Below are positions 24,340 to 34,600 of a stretch of 64,000 nucleotides of DNA, piece after piece. Position 1 is the stretch's first letter, and every line of letters starts with the position of its first letter. Source of the DNA: Betaproteobacteria bacterium UBA1934 (lineage in GTDB: Bacteria > Pseudomonadota > Gammaproteobacteria > Burkholderiales > Rhodocyclaceae); assembly GCA_002337055.1 (NCBI GenBank), contig DDFG01000001.1, positions 334,769 to 398,768 on the forward strand, in the 5' to 3' direction. The translations under genes were made by a program, and so were the position numbers. Under the pieces are notes generated by a model. It had not been told where the DNA came from. It saw only the letters and a program-made list of their open reading frames with translations, and made no database searches.

Positions 24340-25989
24340 ATGCTGTTGCACCTTGCTATACGCGATTTTGTGATTGTCGATCGTCTCGAACTCGACTTTG
24401 CGTCCGGTTTTTCGGCATTGACCGGTGAAACCGGCGCCGGAAAATCCATTCTGATCGACGCGCTGGCGCTGGCTCTTGGGGAGCGCGCGGATGCAGGCGT
24501 GGTCCGCGCGGGTAGCGAAAAGGCCGAAGTTGCGGCAACTTTCGATATTGCCCGGTTATCGTCAGTTTCCGCCTGGTTGATCGCCAATGACCTGGAGACT
24601 GGCGACGAATTGCTGCTCAGACGGGTGATCGATGGGAGTGGGCGTTCCCGGGCCTACATCAACGGTTCACCCGCCACCGTTCAACAGTTGCGCGAGGTTT
24701 CCGACCACCTGATCGATATTCATGGACAGCACGCACACCAGTCTTTGCTGCGTGCCGATGCTCAGCGCGCGCTGCTGGATGGCCACGCAGGATTGGCCGG
24801 TCTGGCGTCAGAAGTTGCTGCCGCCTTTCAGGCATGGCGCACCGCCGAAAAAACCTGGCGCGATCTGGCAGCAAGGGGAGAGGCGCTGATGCGAGAACGC
24901 GAGCAACTCGAATGGCAGATTCAGGAGCTCGATGCGCTGGCTTTTTCAGCGGACGAATGGAGCGAACTGGAAACAGAACACAAGCGCCTTTCCCATGCCG
25001 CCAGTCTGATCGAGGGAGCGCAGTTTGCGCTTGCCACGCTGGCCGACGGCGAAGTGGCCTGTGGTGCCCAGATCGACAGCGTGGCGGCCCGCCTGGATAA
25101 CCTGGCTGAATTCGACCCAGCGCTGGCGGCGGTGGCGGACTTGCTGGAGTCGGTGCAGGCCGAGTTGGGCGAAGCAATCTCCAGCCTGCGAAGGTACGCC
25201 GACCGCGCCGATCTCGACCCTGAACGTCTGGCCGAAACTGAACGCCGGCTCGAAGCGGTGCATGACATGGCGCGCAAATATCGTTGTCGTCCGGAAGAAC
25301 TGCCCCATCTGCTCGCTGGCTGGCGTGCGCGTTGGGCAGACTTGGGTGAAAACGCCGATCCGGCCGCTTTGCAAGCGCGCGCGCTGGAAGCCGAAGCGGG
25401 CTATCGGGCGCTGGCCGAACGACTCTCGGCAGGCCGGCGGCCAGCCGCGGCTCGACTCGCAGAGGAGGTGTCGGCGCTGATGCGGCAACTTGCCCTGGGC
25501 AGCGGCCATCTCGAAGTGGCCCTGATGCCGGTGGTCGGCGGCGCGGCATTCGGTCTGGAACAGGTGGAACTGCGGGTCGGGGGGTTGGCCGGCAGCGAGG
25601 CGCGGCCGCTTTCCAAGGTGGTTTCCGGTGGCGAACTCTCGCGCATCAGTCTGGCAATCCAGGTTGTGACATCGCGTTCCGCCAGCGTGCCCACGCTGAT
25701 TTTCGACGAGGTGGACGTGGGTATCGGCGGCGGCGTTGCCGAGATTGTCGGGCGCTTGTTGCGCGAACTGGGTGACGAACGGCAGGTGCTCTGCGTGACG
25801 CATTTGCCGCAAGTGGCGGCGCGCGCGCGCGCGCAATGGCAGGTCAGCAAGACGCAACGCGACGGCGTCACCCTGAGCCGGATCGAAGCGTTGGACGATT
25901 CCGGGCGTGTCGAAGAAATCGCCCGGATGCTGGGTGGCGTCGAAATCACCGCAATTACCCGGCAGCACGCCCGCGAATTGTTGGGTTGA
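24340..25989 (+). CDS. recN: DNA repair protein RecN
   Basis: 549 residues, full length. SMC-like ATPase: Walker A GETGAGKS at about 29-36 and QLREVSDHLIDIHGQHAHQ. A coiled-coil middle (about 150-340) follows. The C-terminal half has SGGELSRISLAIQ and Walker B LIFDEVDVGIGG. It helps repair double-strand breaks by holding DNA ends. A run of alternating GC (about 25819-25834) encodes Ala-Arg-Ala-Arg-Ala in the loop after LPQVA. Confidence 0.97.
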   Translation: MLLHLAIRDFVIVDRLELDFASGFSALTGETGAGKSILIDALALALGERADAGVVRAGSEKAEVAATFDIARLSSVSAWLIANDLETGDELLLRRVIDGSGRSRAYINGSPATVQQLREVSDHLIDIHGQHAHQSLLRADAQRALLDGHAGLAGLASEVAAAFQAWRTAEKTWRDLAARGEALMREREQLEWQIQELDALAFSADEWSELETEHKRLSHAASLIEGAQFALATLADGEVACGAQIDSVAARLDNLAEFDPALAAVADLLESVQAELGEAISSLRRYADRADLDPERLAETERRLEAVHDMARKYRCRPEELPHLLAGWRARWADLGENADPAALQARALEAEAGYRALAERLSAGRRPAAARLAEEVSALMRQLALGSGHLEVALMPVVGGAAFGLEQVELRVGGLAGSEARPLSKVVSGGELSRISLAIQVVTSRSASVPTLIFDEVDVGIGGGVAEIVGRLLRELGDERQVLCVTHLPQVAARARAQWQVSKTQRDGVTLSRIEALDDSGRVEEIARMLGGVEITAITRQHARELLG

Positions 25990-26041
25990 TAGTGGGCCTA
26001 GAGCGGCTTTCCGCCGTTGGCGAAGCGGATCGCTATCGCCG

Positions 26042-26476
26042 TTACCCCTTCTTTTCGCGATTGGGGCAGTTCGCCTTGGCGCAAGAGGCGTACAGATACA
26101 GTGCGTGATCGTGGATACGAAAGCCGCGCTCCTCGGCAATGCGATTTTGCCGAGCCTCGATTTCGGAATCGAAAAATTCCTCCACACGCCCGCAGTCAAC
26201 ACAAACCAGATGGTCATGATGCTTGCCGTGGTTGATTTCGAAAACCGCGCGGCCTCCTTCGAAGAAGTGGCGCTCTAACAAGCCGGCCTGCTCGAATTGC
26301 GTCAACACGCGATAGACCGTGGCGAGGCCGACATCGATGCCGTCACCCATCAGAATGCGATAGACGTCTTCGGCGGACAGATGGCGGTCTTCGACCCGTT
26401 CAAACAGTTCCAGAATTTTCAGGCGTGGCAGGGTGGCTTTCAGACCCCGGTCTTTGAGACTTTGTGCATCGCTCAT
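26042..26476 (-). CDS. fur: Ferric uptake regulator
   Basis: 144 residues, the usual length. The winged-helix part (1-83) has RLKILELFE and DVGLATVYRVLTQFEQAGLL. The metal-sensing part carries KHHDHLVCVDCGRVEEF and a second Cys pair near the end (SCAKANC). With Fe2+ it represses iron uptake genes. It is divergent from bamE across 94 bases, a fixed arrangement in betaproteobacteria, and convergent with recN. Confidence 0.98.
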   Translation of the reverse strand: MSDAQSLKDRGLKATLPRLKILELFERVEDRHLSAEDVYRILMGDGIDVGLATVYRVLTQFEQAGLLERHFFEGGRAVFEINHGKHHDHLVCVDCGRVEEFFDSEIEARQNRIAEERGFRIHDHALYLYASCAKANCPNREKKG

Positions 26477-26570
26477 GTCGGTTTTCCATATCCGCGACCG
26501 GGGAGGGCCGGCCGAATTCGGTTATGATATAACGCTCCGAACACCAAAGCGAAGTCGAGTGCCTTTTTCC

Positions 26571-27047
26571 ATGACGTCCAAACGAATCTTGCTGGCCGTA
26601 TTGGCCGCCGTGGGGCTTTCCGCCTGTTCCTATGTGCCGCGCATCGTCACCGAGTACCGGATCGACGTACAACAGGGCAATGTCCTGAACCAGGAAATGG
26701 TTGCCCAGTTGAAACCGGGTCAGACGCGCGATCAGGTACGTTACCTCCTGGGAACGCCTCTGCTGAACGACATCTTTCATGCCGAGCGCTGGGATTACGT
26801 CTATCGCCTTGAAAATGGCCGCACTGGCGCGATAGAAACCCGGCGCCTGACGGTTTTCTTCAACAAGGATGGCCGACTGGAGCGAGTCGCTGGCGACGCC
26901 GAGGCGGCGTCGGTGGCCGAACTCGCCGCGCCGGTTGCGCGGATGCAAGTGGTTGACCTCGGTAGCCTGCCCGCGGATGGCAAGCCCTTGCCACCGAACG
27001 AGCAGCGCGGGTTTTTCGGCCGCATGCTCGAAAAAGTGGGGCTCTGA
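26571..27047 (+). CDS. bamE: Outer membrane assembly lipoprotein BamE (SmpA/OmlA)
   Basis: 158 residues from ATG 26571. A lipoprotein signal ends in LSAC at about 16-19. The SmpA/OmlA fold follows with QGNVLNQEMVAQLKPGQT, RYLLGTPLLNDIFH and WDYVYRLE. It is a small subunit of the BAM complex that inserts beta-barrel proteins. The C-terminal extension (about 105-158) past the core is common in betaproteobacteria. TATGAT at 26523-26528 may be its -10. dapB starts one base after its stop. Confidence 0.95.
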   Translation: MTSKRILLAVLAAVGLSACSYVPRIVTEYRIDVQQGNVLNQEMVAQLKPGQTRDQVRYLLGTPLLNDIFHAERWDYVYRLENGRTGAIETRRLTVFFNKDGRLERVAGDAEAASVAELAAPVARMQVVDLGSLPADGKPLPPNEQRGFFGRMLEKVGL

Positions 27048-27048
27048 C

Positions 27049-27852
27049 ATGGCTGTTCGTATCGGTATCGTTGGGGCCAGTGGCCGCATGGGGCGAATGC
27101 TGATCGAGGCAACGCTAAAGGATGAAGAGGCGGTGTTGGCCGGTGCCTTTGAACGCCCGGGCAATCCCTTTGTTGGCAACCCCGTGGGCGAACTGGTGGG
27201 CTTGGAATCGGCATTGCGCGTCAGCGACGATCTTGCGGCCGGGTTGGATAGCTGTGACTGCCTTATTGATTTTACGCGCCCGGAAGGTACGCTTGCGCAC
27301 CTTGAACTGTGCCGGCGACTCGGGGTGGCAATGGTCATCGGCACCACTGGATTCGACGCGATGGGCAAAGCGGCGATTGCCGAAGCGGCAAAGGATATCC
27401 CGGTCGTCTTCGCGCCCAACATGGCGGTGGGGGTCAATCTCGTCTTCAAACTGCTTGAGACGGCTGCTCGTATTCTCGACCAGGGTTATGACATTGAGAT
27501 TGTCGAGGCGCATCACAGGCTGAAGGTCGATGCCCCTTCCGGCACAGCCCTGCGTATGGGCGAAGTGGTTGCCGAGGCGCTTGGGCGAAGTCTGGAGGAT
27601 TGTGCCGTCTATGGTCGCGAGGGTGTGACGGGTGTGCGCGATCCTTCGACCATCGGCTTTGCCACGGTGCGTGGTGGCGATATTGTCGGGGATCATACGG
27701 TGATGTTTTGCGGGATCGGCGAGCGGGTCGAAATCACCCACAAATCGGGCAGCCGGATGACCTATGCCACAGGTAGCCTGCGGGCGGCGCGTTTCCTCGC
27801 CGGCCGGCAGAGCGGTCTGTTCGACATGCAGGATGTTCTCGGCCTGAGATAG
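27049..27852 (+). CDS. dapB: 4-hydroxy-tetrahydrodipicolinate reductase
   Basis: 267 residues. DapB reduces hydroxy-tetrahydrodipicolinate with NAD(P)H in lysine and diaminopimelate synthesis. The N-terminal nucleotide motif GIVGASGRMG (6-15), IGTTGF, and the catalytic EAHHRLKVDAPSGTA are present. It follows bamE with one base between stop and ATG, and precedes the hybrid kinase by 6 bases. Confidence 0.97.
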   Translation: MAVRIGIVGASGRMGRMLIEATLKDEEAVLAGAFERPGNPFVGNPVGELVGLESALRVSDDLAAGLDSCDCLIDFTRPEGTLAHLELCRRLGVAMVIGTTGFDAMGKAAIAEAAKDIPVVFAPNMAVGVNLVFKLLETAARILDQGYDIEIVEAHHRLKVDAPSGTALRMGEVVAEALGRSLEDCAVYGREGVTGVRDPSTIGFATVRGGDIVGDHTVMFCGIGERVEITHKSGSRMTYATGSLRAARFLAGRQSGLFDMQDVLGLR

Positions 27853-27858
27853 GCGACC

Positions 27859-30408
27859 ATGAAATCCCAACTGCTGAGCCGGCAGCTGCGCGAGATTTTC
27901 GGCGACCACGGCGAGGCGGCCTTGCGCGACATGCTGACGGCAGCGCAATCTCAAAGTCCGGCGTTGGCAGTGGGAATCGACCGCTTGTTGGCGAGCGTTG
28001 ATGCAACGTATGCACAGTATGCCGGCTTACAGCAGGGCCAGGCGGAGATATCCGGCGACACTTATTCCGACTGGAACCTGAAGACCGGCCGCATCGAATC
28101 GGGACGGCAATGGAAAGCCCTGCTGGGGTATGCCGAAAACGAGGTTGACAGCAGCCTGGTTGCTTGGCGTAGCCTGATTCATCCTGACGACCATGCCGCT
28201 CTCCAGGCGAATATAGCGCGACATGTGCAGGGCGAGGAAAGAACGTTTTCCGCCGAGTGCCGGATGAAAGCGCGCAACGGCCAGTGGAGGTGGATGCTGC
28301 TCAAGGGTAGGGTTAACGCCCGTGAAAGCAGTGGCGAACCGGCCCGTTTGCTGGTGATGCATCGCGACATCAGTGCTGCGAAAGAGACCGAACTGGCCCT
28401 GACGGCTGCCAAGGAAGCGGCTGAAGCGGCCAGCAAGGCGCGCGGCGCTTTCCTGGCGAACATGAGCCACGAGATCAGGACGCCGATGAACGGCATCATC
28501 GGTATGACCGAACTGGCGCTGGATACCTCTCTCGATGCCGAGCAGAAGCACTATCTCAAGACGGTGAAATCATCGGCGGAATCGTTGTTGCACATCGTCA
28601 ACGAAATTCTTGATTTCTCGAAGATCGAGGCAGGCAAGCTTCAGGTCGAGAAGATTGCTTTTGCCCTGCGCGACACACTTTACGATGCAGTGCGTGTGCT
28701 CTGTGTGGCGGCGCATAAGAAAGGCCTGGAGGTCATTGTCGATATCGCCCCTGATGTTCCGGCACGCGTGGTGGGCGACCCGATGCGTTTGCGTCAGGTG
28801 ATTACCAATTTGTTGGGCAATGCCGTCAAATTCACCGAGCGCGGAGAGGTTGCGCTTGAAGTGAAATTACTGGCCAACGACGACATGGCCGCCACGCTCC
28901 AGTTTACCTTGCGCGATACGGGGATAGGTATCGCTGCCGACAAGCAGCAGGTGATCTTCAACGCGTTCTCGCAAGCGGATGTTTCGACGACGCGGCGTTT
29001 TGGCGGCACGGGTCTCGGTCTGGCGATCTGCCGGCGGCTGGTGCAAATGATGGAGGGGCGGCTATGGCTCGACAGTCGTGAAGGTGAAGGTACCCGTTTT
29101 CATTTCACGATTCGCTTCGGTGTCGAGGCTGCCGCCATGCCGGTCCCTCCAGGTGGCTTGTCCGGCAAGCGCGCCTTGGTTGTCGAAGATAATCCCTTTG
29201 TCGCTCGCCAATTGGCGGGCTATCTGCGTCAACTCGGTGTCGATGCCAAAGAGATGCAGGAGGGTACTGCGGCGCTGGCGGCAGTGGAGCATGCCAGGCG
29301 CACGGGAGAACCATACCATTTCGTCATCGTCGATTCGATGATGGAAACTCCGGGTGGGTTCGATCTGGCCGAGCTGCGAAAGGGGGCGGGACCAGAGGAA
29401 AAGTTGCTGGTCATGCTGACTACAGAAAACCAGCGAAGGGAACTGGAGCGATTGCGTCGCCTCGAGACCGGTGCGCATCTGGTCAAGCCTGTTGGCATAG
29501 AGGATTTAATCGAGGCACTGGCGGTGGTTAACGCGGATGGCTTGGCGTCGGCGGGTGCTCTTGAACTCGATGCCTTCGACTTGGGGACCGGCGCGCAGAC
29601 GGCGCCATCAACCAACGCCGACGTGCTGGATGTGCTCGTTGTCGAAGATAACCCGATCAACCAGGAACTCGCCGCCAAGCTGCTGCAAAAGCGCGGACAT
29701 CATGTGGTGATCGCCAACAACGGGGCGGAGGCGGTGGATCAGTTTGAGACCGGTAGCTTCGATGTGGTGTTCATGGATCTCCAGATGCCGGTCATGGGTG
29801 GCATCGAGGCCACCGAGGCGATCCGGGCGCGGGAGATGCGGCGCAGTTGGGTGGCGTCGCAGGATCTGCGGGCTGTGTACATTGCGGCGATGACCGCCAA
29901 CATTCTCGACAGCGACCGCGAACAGTGTCGCCAGGCGGGAATGGATGATTTCATCGCCAAACCCTTGCGTCCGGTAGATCTTGATGCGGTGCTAACCCGG
30001 ATGAGAGAGCAGCGCGACACCGTGGTGCTCGGACAGTATCTCGCCGGCGAACCGACGGATGCGCAAATTTTCGACCGCGACGCGGCATTGCAAAGCCTGG
30101 GCGATCATGAGTTGCTGGTGAATATGGCCAATATGCTGTTGCGCGAATGGGACGAGCATTTGTCGCGGCTGCGGCAAGCGGTGACCGATGGCGAGCCTGC
30201 TGAATTGCGGATGCAAGCGCACACGCTTAAAAGTCTGCTGGCCATCTTTCATGCCGAGCGCGCCCGACGCGTGGCACTCGAACTCGAAAAATCGGCGCAG
30301 GCGGCGGGTAACGAAACGGGTTTGCTCAGCCGGGGTCTCTTCGAAGAATTGCTGGCAGAGATGGCCGCGCTCAAGCCTGAAATCGAGCGTTTCGCACAGT
30401 CAAAATAG
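27859..30408 (+). CDS. Soluble hybrid histidine kinase (PAS, HisKA, HATPase, REC, REC, Hpt)
   Basis: 849 residues with no signal or membrane segment. Order: alpha-helical N-terminus (1-55), PAS (about 65-172), HisKA with His204 in MSHEIRTPMNGII, HATPase with DTGIGIA and GGTGLGLAI, receiver 1 with Asp492, receiver 2 with Asp640 in VFMDLQMPVMGG, and Hpt with His788 in AHTLKSLL. All phosphotransfer residues are present, so it encodes a complete internal phosphorelay. No response regulator gene is adjacent and the output is unknown. It begins 6 bases after dapB and lies where dapB and carA are often neighbours, suggesting a later insertion. Confidence 0.95.
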   Translation: MKSQLLSRQLREIFGDHGEAALRDMLTAAQSQSPALAVGIDRLLASVDATYAQYAGLQQGQAEISGDTYSDWNLKTGRIESGRQWKALLGYAENEVDSSLVAWRSLIHPDDHAALQANIARHVQGEERTFSAECRMKARNGQWRWMLLKGRVNARESSGEPARLLVMHRDISAAKETELALTAAKEAAEAASKARGAFLANMSHEIRTPMNGIIGMTELALDTSLDAEQKHYLKTVKSSAESLLHIVNEILDFSKIEAGKLQVEKIAFALRDTLYDAVRVLCVAAHKKGLEVIVDIAPDVPARVVGDPMRLRQVITNLLGNAVKFTERGEVALEVKLLANDDMAATLQFTLRDTGIGIAADKQQVIFNAFSQADVSTTRRFGGTGLGLAICRRLVQMMEGRLWLDSREGEGTRFHFTIRFGVEAAAMPVPPGGLSGKRALVVEDNPFVARQLAGYLRQLGVDAKEMQEGTAALAAVEHARRTGEPYHFVIVDSMMETPGGFDLAELRKGAGPEEKLLVMLTTENQRRELERLRRLETGAHLVKPVGIEDLIEALAVVNADGLASAGALELDAFDLGTGAQTAPSTNADVLDVLVVEDNPINQELAAKLLQKRGHHVVIANNGAEAVDQFETGSFDVVFMDLQMPVMGGIEATEAIRAREMRRSWVASQDLRAVYIAAMTANILDSDREQCRQAGMDDFIAKPLRPVDLDAVLTRMREQRDTVVLGQYLAGEPTDAQIFDRDAALQSLGDHELLVNMANMLLREWDEHLSRLRQAVTDGEPAELRMQAHTLKSLLAIFHAERARRVALELEKSAQAAGNETGLLSRGLFEELLAEMAALKPEIERFAQSK

Positions 30409-30413
30409 CACCC

Positions 30414-30450
30414 CGAATTTGCCGGAGAAGCTTGATTCCGGTAAAATTCG
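30414..30450 (+). promoter_or_regulatory. Inverted repeat overlapping a possible carA promoter
   Basis: Left arm CGAATTTGCCGG (30414-30425) and right arm CCGGTAAAATTCG (30438-30450) pair with one bulge around a 12-base loop. TTTGCC (30418-30423), an 18-base gap and TAAAAT (30442-30447) give a plausible sigma-70 promoter inside the same repeat. It is 67 bases before carA. No T-run follows. It could be an operator for pyrimidine/arginine control or an end structure for the kinase mRNA. Confidence 0.4.
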
Positions 30451-30516
30451 AGGGTTTGCCTATAACTGACCGCGCGCCTTGCTAGCGCCGGCCGAGAAGA
30501 TTGACAGGAGACCGCC

Positions 30517-31671
30517 GTGTCGCTGCTACCCGCCCATATCCCCGCCATTCTTGCCCTTGCCGACGGAACTGTTTTCAGGGGGCAATCCATCGGGGCGGAT
30601 GGTGTGACCAGCGGCGAGGTGGTGTTCAACACCGCCATGACCGGCTACCAGGAGATTCTGACCGACCCGTCGTATAGCCGTCAGATCGTGACGCTGACTT
30701 ATCCGCACATTGGTAACGTCGGTTGCAATGCCGAGGATTTCGAGTCGGGTGCCAACTATGCAGCAGGTCTGGTCATCCGCGATCTGCCGTTGCGCGCCTC
30801 GAACTGGCGACTACAGCACACTTTGTCCGACTATCTGAAGAAACACGGGATTGCCGCGATTGCGGGCATCGACACTCGCAAACTGACCTGCATTCTCCGC
30901 GAAAAAGGCGCGCAGGCAGGCTGCATCGTGGCCGGTGAGGTCGATGAAACCAAGGCGCTGGCGATGGCGCGCGCCTTCCCGGGCCTGGCCGGCATGGATT
31001 TGGCCAAGGTGGTGACAGTGAAATCGCTTTACGAATGGAACGACGGCGAATGGACGCTGGAAGGCTTTCTCCCCGGCGCGGAGCCGCGTTTCAATGTGGT
31101 GGCCTACGATTTCGGCGTCAAGAAAAACATCCTGCGCATGCTGGCTTCGCGCGGTTGCAAACTGACCGTGGTGCCAGCCCAGACCCCAGCGGCCGAGGTG
31201 CTGGCGATGAGGCCTGACGGCGTCTTTCTCTCGAACGGCCCCGGCGATCCGGAGCCGTGCGATTACGCCATCGCCGCCATTCGTGAATTTCTCGAACGCG
31301 GGGTGCCGACCTTCGGCATCTGTCTCGGCCACCAGTTGCTGGGTCTGGCTTCCGGCGCCTGTACGATGAAGATGAAGTTCGGTCACCACGGTGCCAACCA
31401 CCCGGTCAAGGATCTTGATACTGGGCAGGTGCTGATTACCAGCCAGAACCACGGTTTTGCGGTCGATCCGGACACGCTGCCGGCCAACGTGCGAGTGACG
31501 CATGTGTCGCTGTTCGACGGCTCCCTGCAAGGCATCGCCCGCACCGACGTACCGGCCTTCTCCTTCCAGGGGCACCCGGAAGCGAGCCCCGGGCCGCATG
31601 ACGTCGCCTACCTGTTCGACCGATTCATCGACACCATGACGCGCGGCGTGGCCGCCCTCCAGCCCGCCTAA
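30517..31671 (+). CDS. carA: Carbamoyl-phosphate synthase, small (glutaminase) subunit
   Basis: 384 residues starting at GTG 30517, with AGGAG at 30506-30510. CarA hydrolyses glutamine and passes ammonia to CarB for carbamoyl phosphate, used in pyrimidines and arginine. The class I glutaminase site is FGICLGHQLLG with Cys269; the His/Glu pair lies in FQGHPEASPGP. carB follows after 12 bases. A promoter probably lies in the 108-base gap upstream. Confidence 0.98.
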   Translation: MSLLPAHIPAILALADGTVFRGQSIGADGVTSGEVVFNTAMTGYQEILTDPSYSRQIVTLTYPHIGNVGCNAEDFESGANYAAGLVIRDLPLRASNWRLQHTLSDYLKKHGIAAIAGIDTRKLTCILREKGAQAGCIVAGEVDETKALAMARAFPGLAGMDLAKVVTVKSLYEWNDGEWTLEGFLPGAEPRFNVVAYDFGVKKNILRMLASRGCKLTVVPAQTPAAEVLAMRPDGVFLSNGPGDPEPCDYAIAAIREFLERGVPTFGICLGHQLLGLASGACTMKMKFGHHGANHPVKDLDTGQVLITSQNHGFAVDPDTLPANVRVTHVSLFDGSLQGIARTDVPAFSFQGHPEASPGPHDVAYLFDRFIDTMTRGVAALQPA

Positions 31672-31683
31672 GAGAGCCTTAAC

Positions 31684-34600
31684 ATGCCCAAGCGTACAGA
31701 CATTCAAAGCATCCTCATCATCGGCGCCGGCCCGATCATCATCGGTCAGGCCTGCGAATTCGATTACTCCGGCGCCCAGGCCTGCAAGGCGCTGAAGGAA
31801 GAGGGGTACAAGGTCATTCTGGTCAATTCCAATCCGGCGACCATCATGACCGACCCGGAAATGGCCGACGTCACCTACATCGAGCCGATCACCTGGCAGG
31901 TGGTGGCCAAGATCATCGAGAAGGAACGCCCGGACGCATTGCTGCCGACCATGGGCGGACAGACGGCGCTGAATTGCGCCCTCGATCTCGCCAGTCACGG
32001 CGTGCTCGAACAGTTCGGCCTTGAGCTGATCGGAGCCTCGCGCGAAGCGATCGACAAGGCCGAGGACCGCGAGAAGTTCAAGGCGGCGATGACCAAGATC
32101 GGTCTCGGATCGGCCCGTTCGGCCATGGCCCACAGCATGGAAGAGGCCTGGCAGGTGCAGGCGGGGATCGGTTTCCCGACCATCATCCGTCCGTCGTTCA
32201 CCATGGGCGGATCGGGCGGCGGCATCGCCTACAACCCCGAAGAATTCGAATCCATCTGCAAGCGTGGCCTCGAAGCCTCGCCGACGCACGAACTACTGAT
32301 CGAGGAATCGCTGCTCGGCTGGAAAGAGTTCGAGATGGAAGTCGTGCGTGACAAGCACGACAACTGCATCATCATCTGCTCGATCGAAAACCTCGACCCG
32401 ATGGGCGTGCATACCGGCGATTCGATCACCGTCGCGCCGGCGCAGACGCTGACCGACAAGGAATACCAGATCATGCGCAACGCCTCGATTGCGGTGTTGC
32501 GCGAGATCGGCGTCGATACCGGCGGTTCCAACGTGCAGTTCTCGATCAACCCGGTCGATGGCCGGATGATCGTCATCGAAATGAATCCGCGCGTCTCGCG
32601 TTCGTCGGCGCTGGCTTCCAAGGCCACCGGCTTCCCGATCGCCAAGGTGGCGGCCAAGCTGGCGGTCGGCTACACGCTCGACGAACTGGCCAACGAAATC
32701 ACCGGCGGCAAGACCCCGGCGTCGTTCGAGCCCTCCATCGACTACGTGGTCACCAAGGTGCCGCGCTTCGCCTTCGAGAAATTCCCCCAGGCCGATTCGA
32801 CCCTGACGACCCAGATGAAGTCGGTCGGCGAGGTCATGGCCATCGGCCGCACCTTCCAGGAATCGCTACAGAAGGCGCTGCGCGGGCTGGAAGTCGGCGT
32901 CGACGGCTTCAACCTGAAATCGGTCGATCCCGAAACCATTGACGAATTCCTCGCCCGCCCGTCGCCGGACCGCCTGTGGTACGTCGCCGATGCCTTCGGC
33001 GTCGGCATGTCGCCGGAAAAGGTCTTCGACCTGACCAAGATCGACCCCTGGTTTCTGGCGCAGATCAAGGAGATCGTCGATCTCGAATTGCAGATCGAAA
33101 AGCGCGATCTGGCGTCGCTTTCCGCCGATGAAATCCGCTACCTGAAGCGCAAGGGCTTCTCCGATCGCCGCCTAGCCTATCTGTTGAAGTCGACGGAAGC
33201 CGAATTCCGCGCCCGCCGCCATGAACTGGGCGTACGGCCGGTTTACAAGCGGGTGGACACCTGCGCGGCCGAGTTTTCGACCAGTACCGCCTACATGTAC
33301 TCGACCTATGAGGAAGAGTGCGAAGCCAACCCGACCGCCAACCAGAAGATCATGGTGCTGGGCGGTGGGCCGAACCGTATCGGGCAGGGTATCGAATTTG
33401 ACTACTGCTGCGTGCATGCGGCGCTGGCAATGCGCGAGGACGGTTACGAGACCATCATGGTCAATTGCAACCCGGAAACCGTGTCTACTGATTACGACAC
33501 CTCCGACCGCCTGTATTTTGAGCCGCTGACGCTGGAAGACGTGCTGGAAATCGTCGCCGTCGAGAAGCCGGTCGGCGTCATCGTCCAGTACGGTGGCCAG
33601 ACGCCGCTCAAGCTGGCACTGGCGCTGGAGGCCAACGGCGTGCCCATCATCGGCACGACGCCGGAATCGATCGATATCGCCGAAGACCGCGAGCGCTTCC
33701 AGAAGCTCTTGTACGACATCGGCCTCAAGCAGCCGCCCAACCGCACGGCGCGTACCGAAGAAGAAGCGATCCGCCTGGCCGAGGAAATCGGCTATCCGCT
33801 GGTGGTGCGTCCCTCCTATGTGCTGGGCGGCCGCGCCATGGAAATCGTTCATGAGCAGAAGGATCTCGAGCGCTACATGCGCGAGGCGGTCAAGGTGTCG
33901 CACGACTCGCCGGTGCTGCTCGACCGCTTCCTCAACGACGCCTGCGAAGTCGATGTCGATGCGCTGTCGGACGGCGACGAAGTCATCATCGGCGGCGTCA
34001 TGGAACACATCGAGCAGGCAGGTGTGCATTCGGGCGACTCCGCCTGTTCGCTGCCGCCGTACTCGCTGGCCCAGCCGGTGCAGGATGAACTGCGCCGGCA
34101 GACCAAACTGATGGCCAAGGCGCTGAATGTCTGTGGTCTGATGAACGTGCAGTTCGCGATCAAGGACGACCAGGTCTATGTGCTGGAAGTGAATCCGCGC
34201 GCCTCGCGCACGGTGCCCTTCGTCTCCAAGGCTACCGGCCTGCAACTGGCCAAGATCGCGGCCCGTTGCATGGCGGGCAGGAGCTTGAAGTCGCAGGGCG
34301 TGACCCGGGAAGTGGTGCCGCCGTACTACTCGGTCAAGGAAGCCGTTTTTCCGTTCAACAAGTTCCCGGGCGTCGATACCATCCTGGGACCGGAAATGAA
34401 GTCGACCGGCGAGGTCATGGGCGTCGGCGAAACCTTTGCTGAGGCCTTCGTCAAGTCGCAGCTTGCGGCCGGGGTCAAGATGCCGCAACGGGGTAAGGTT
34501 TTTGTCTCGGTCAAGGATGGCGACAAGCCCAAGGTGGTCGAGGTGGCGCGTCATCTGCATGCGGAGGGCTTCCAGATTGTCGCTACCCGCGGCACGTCGC

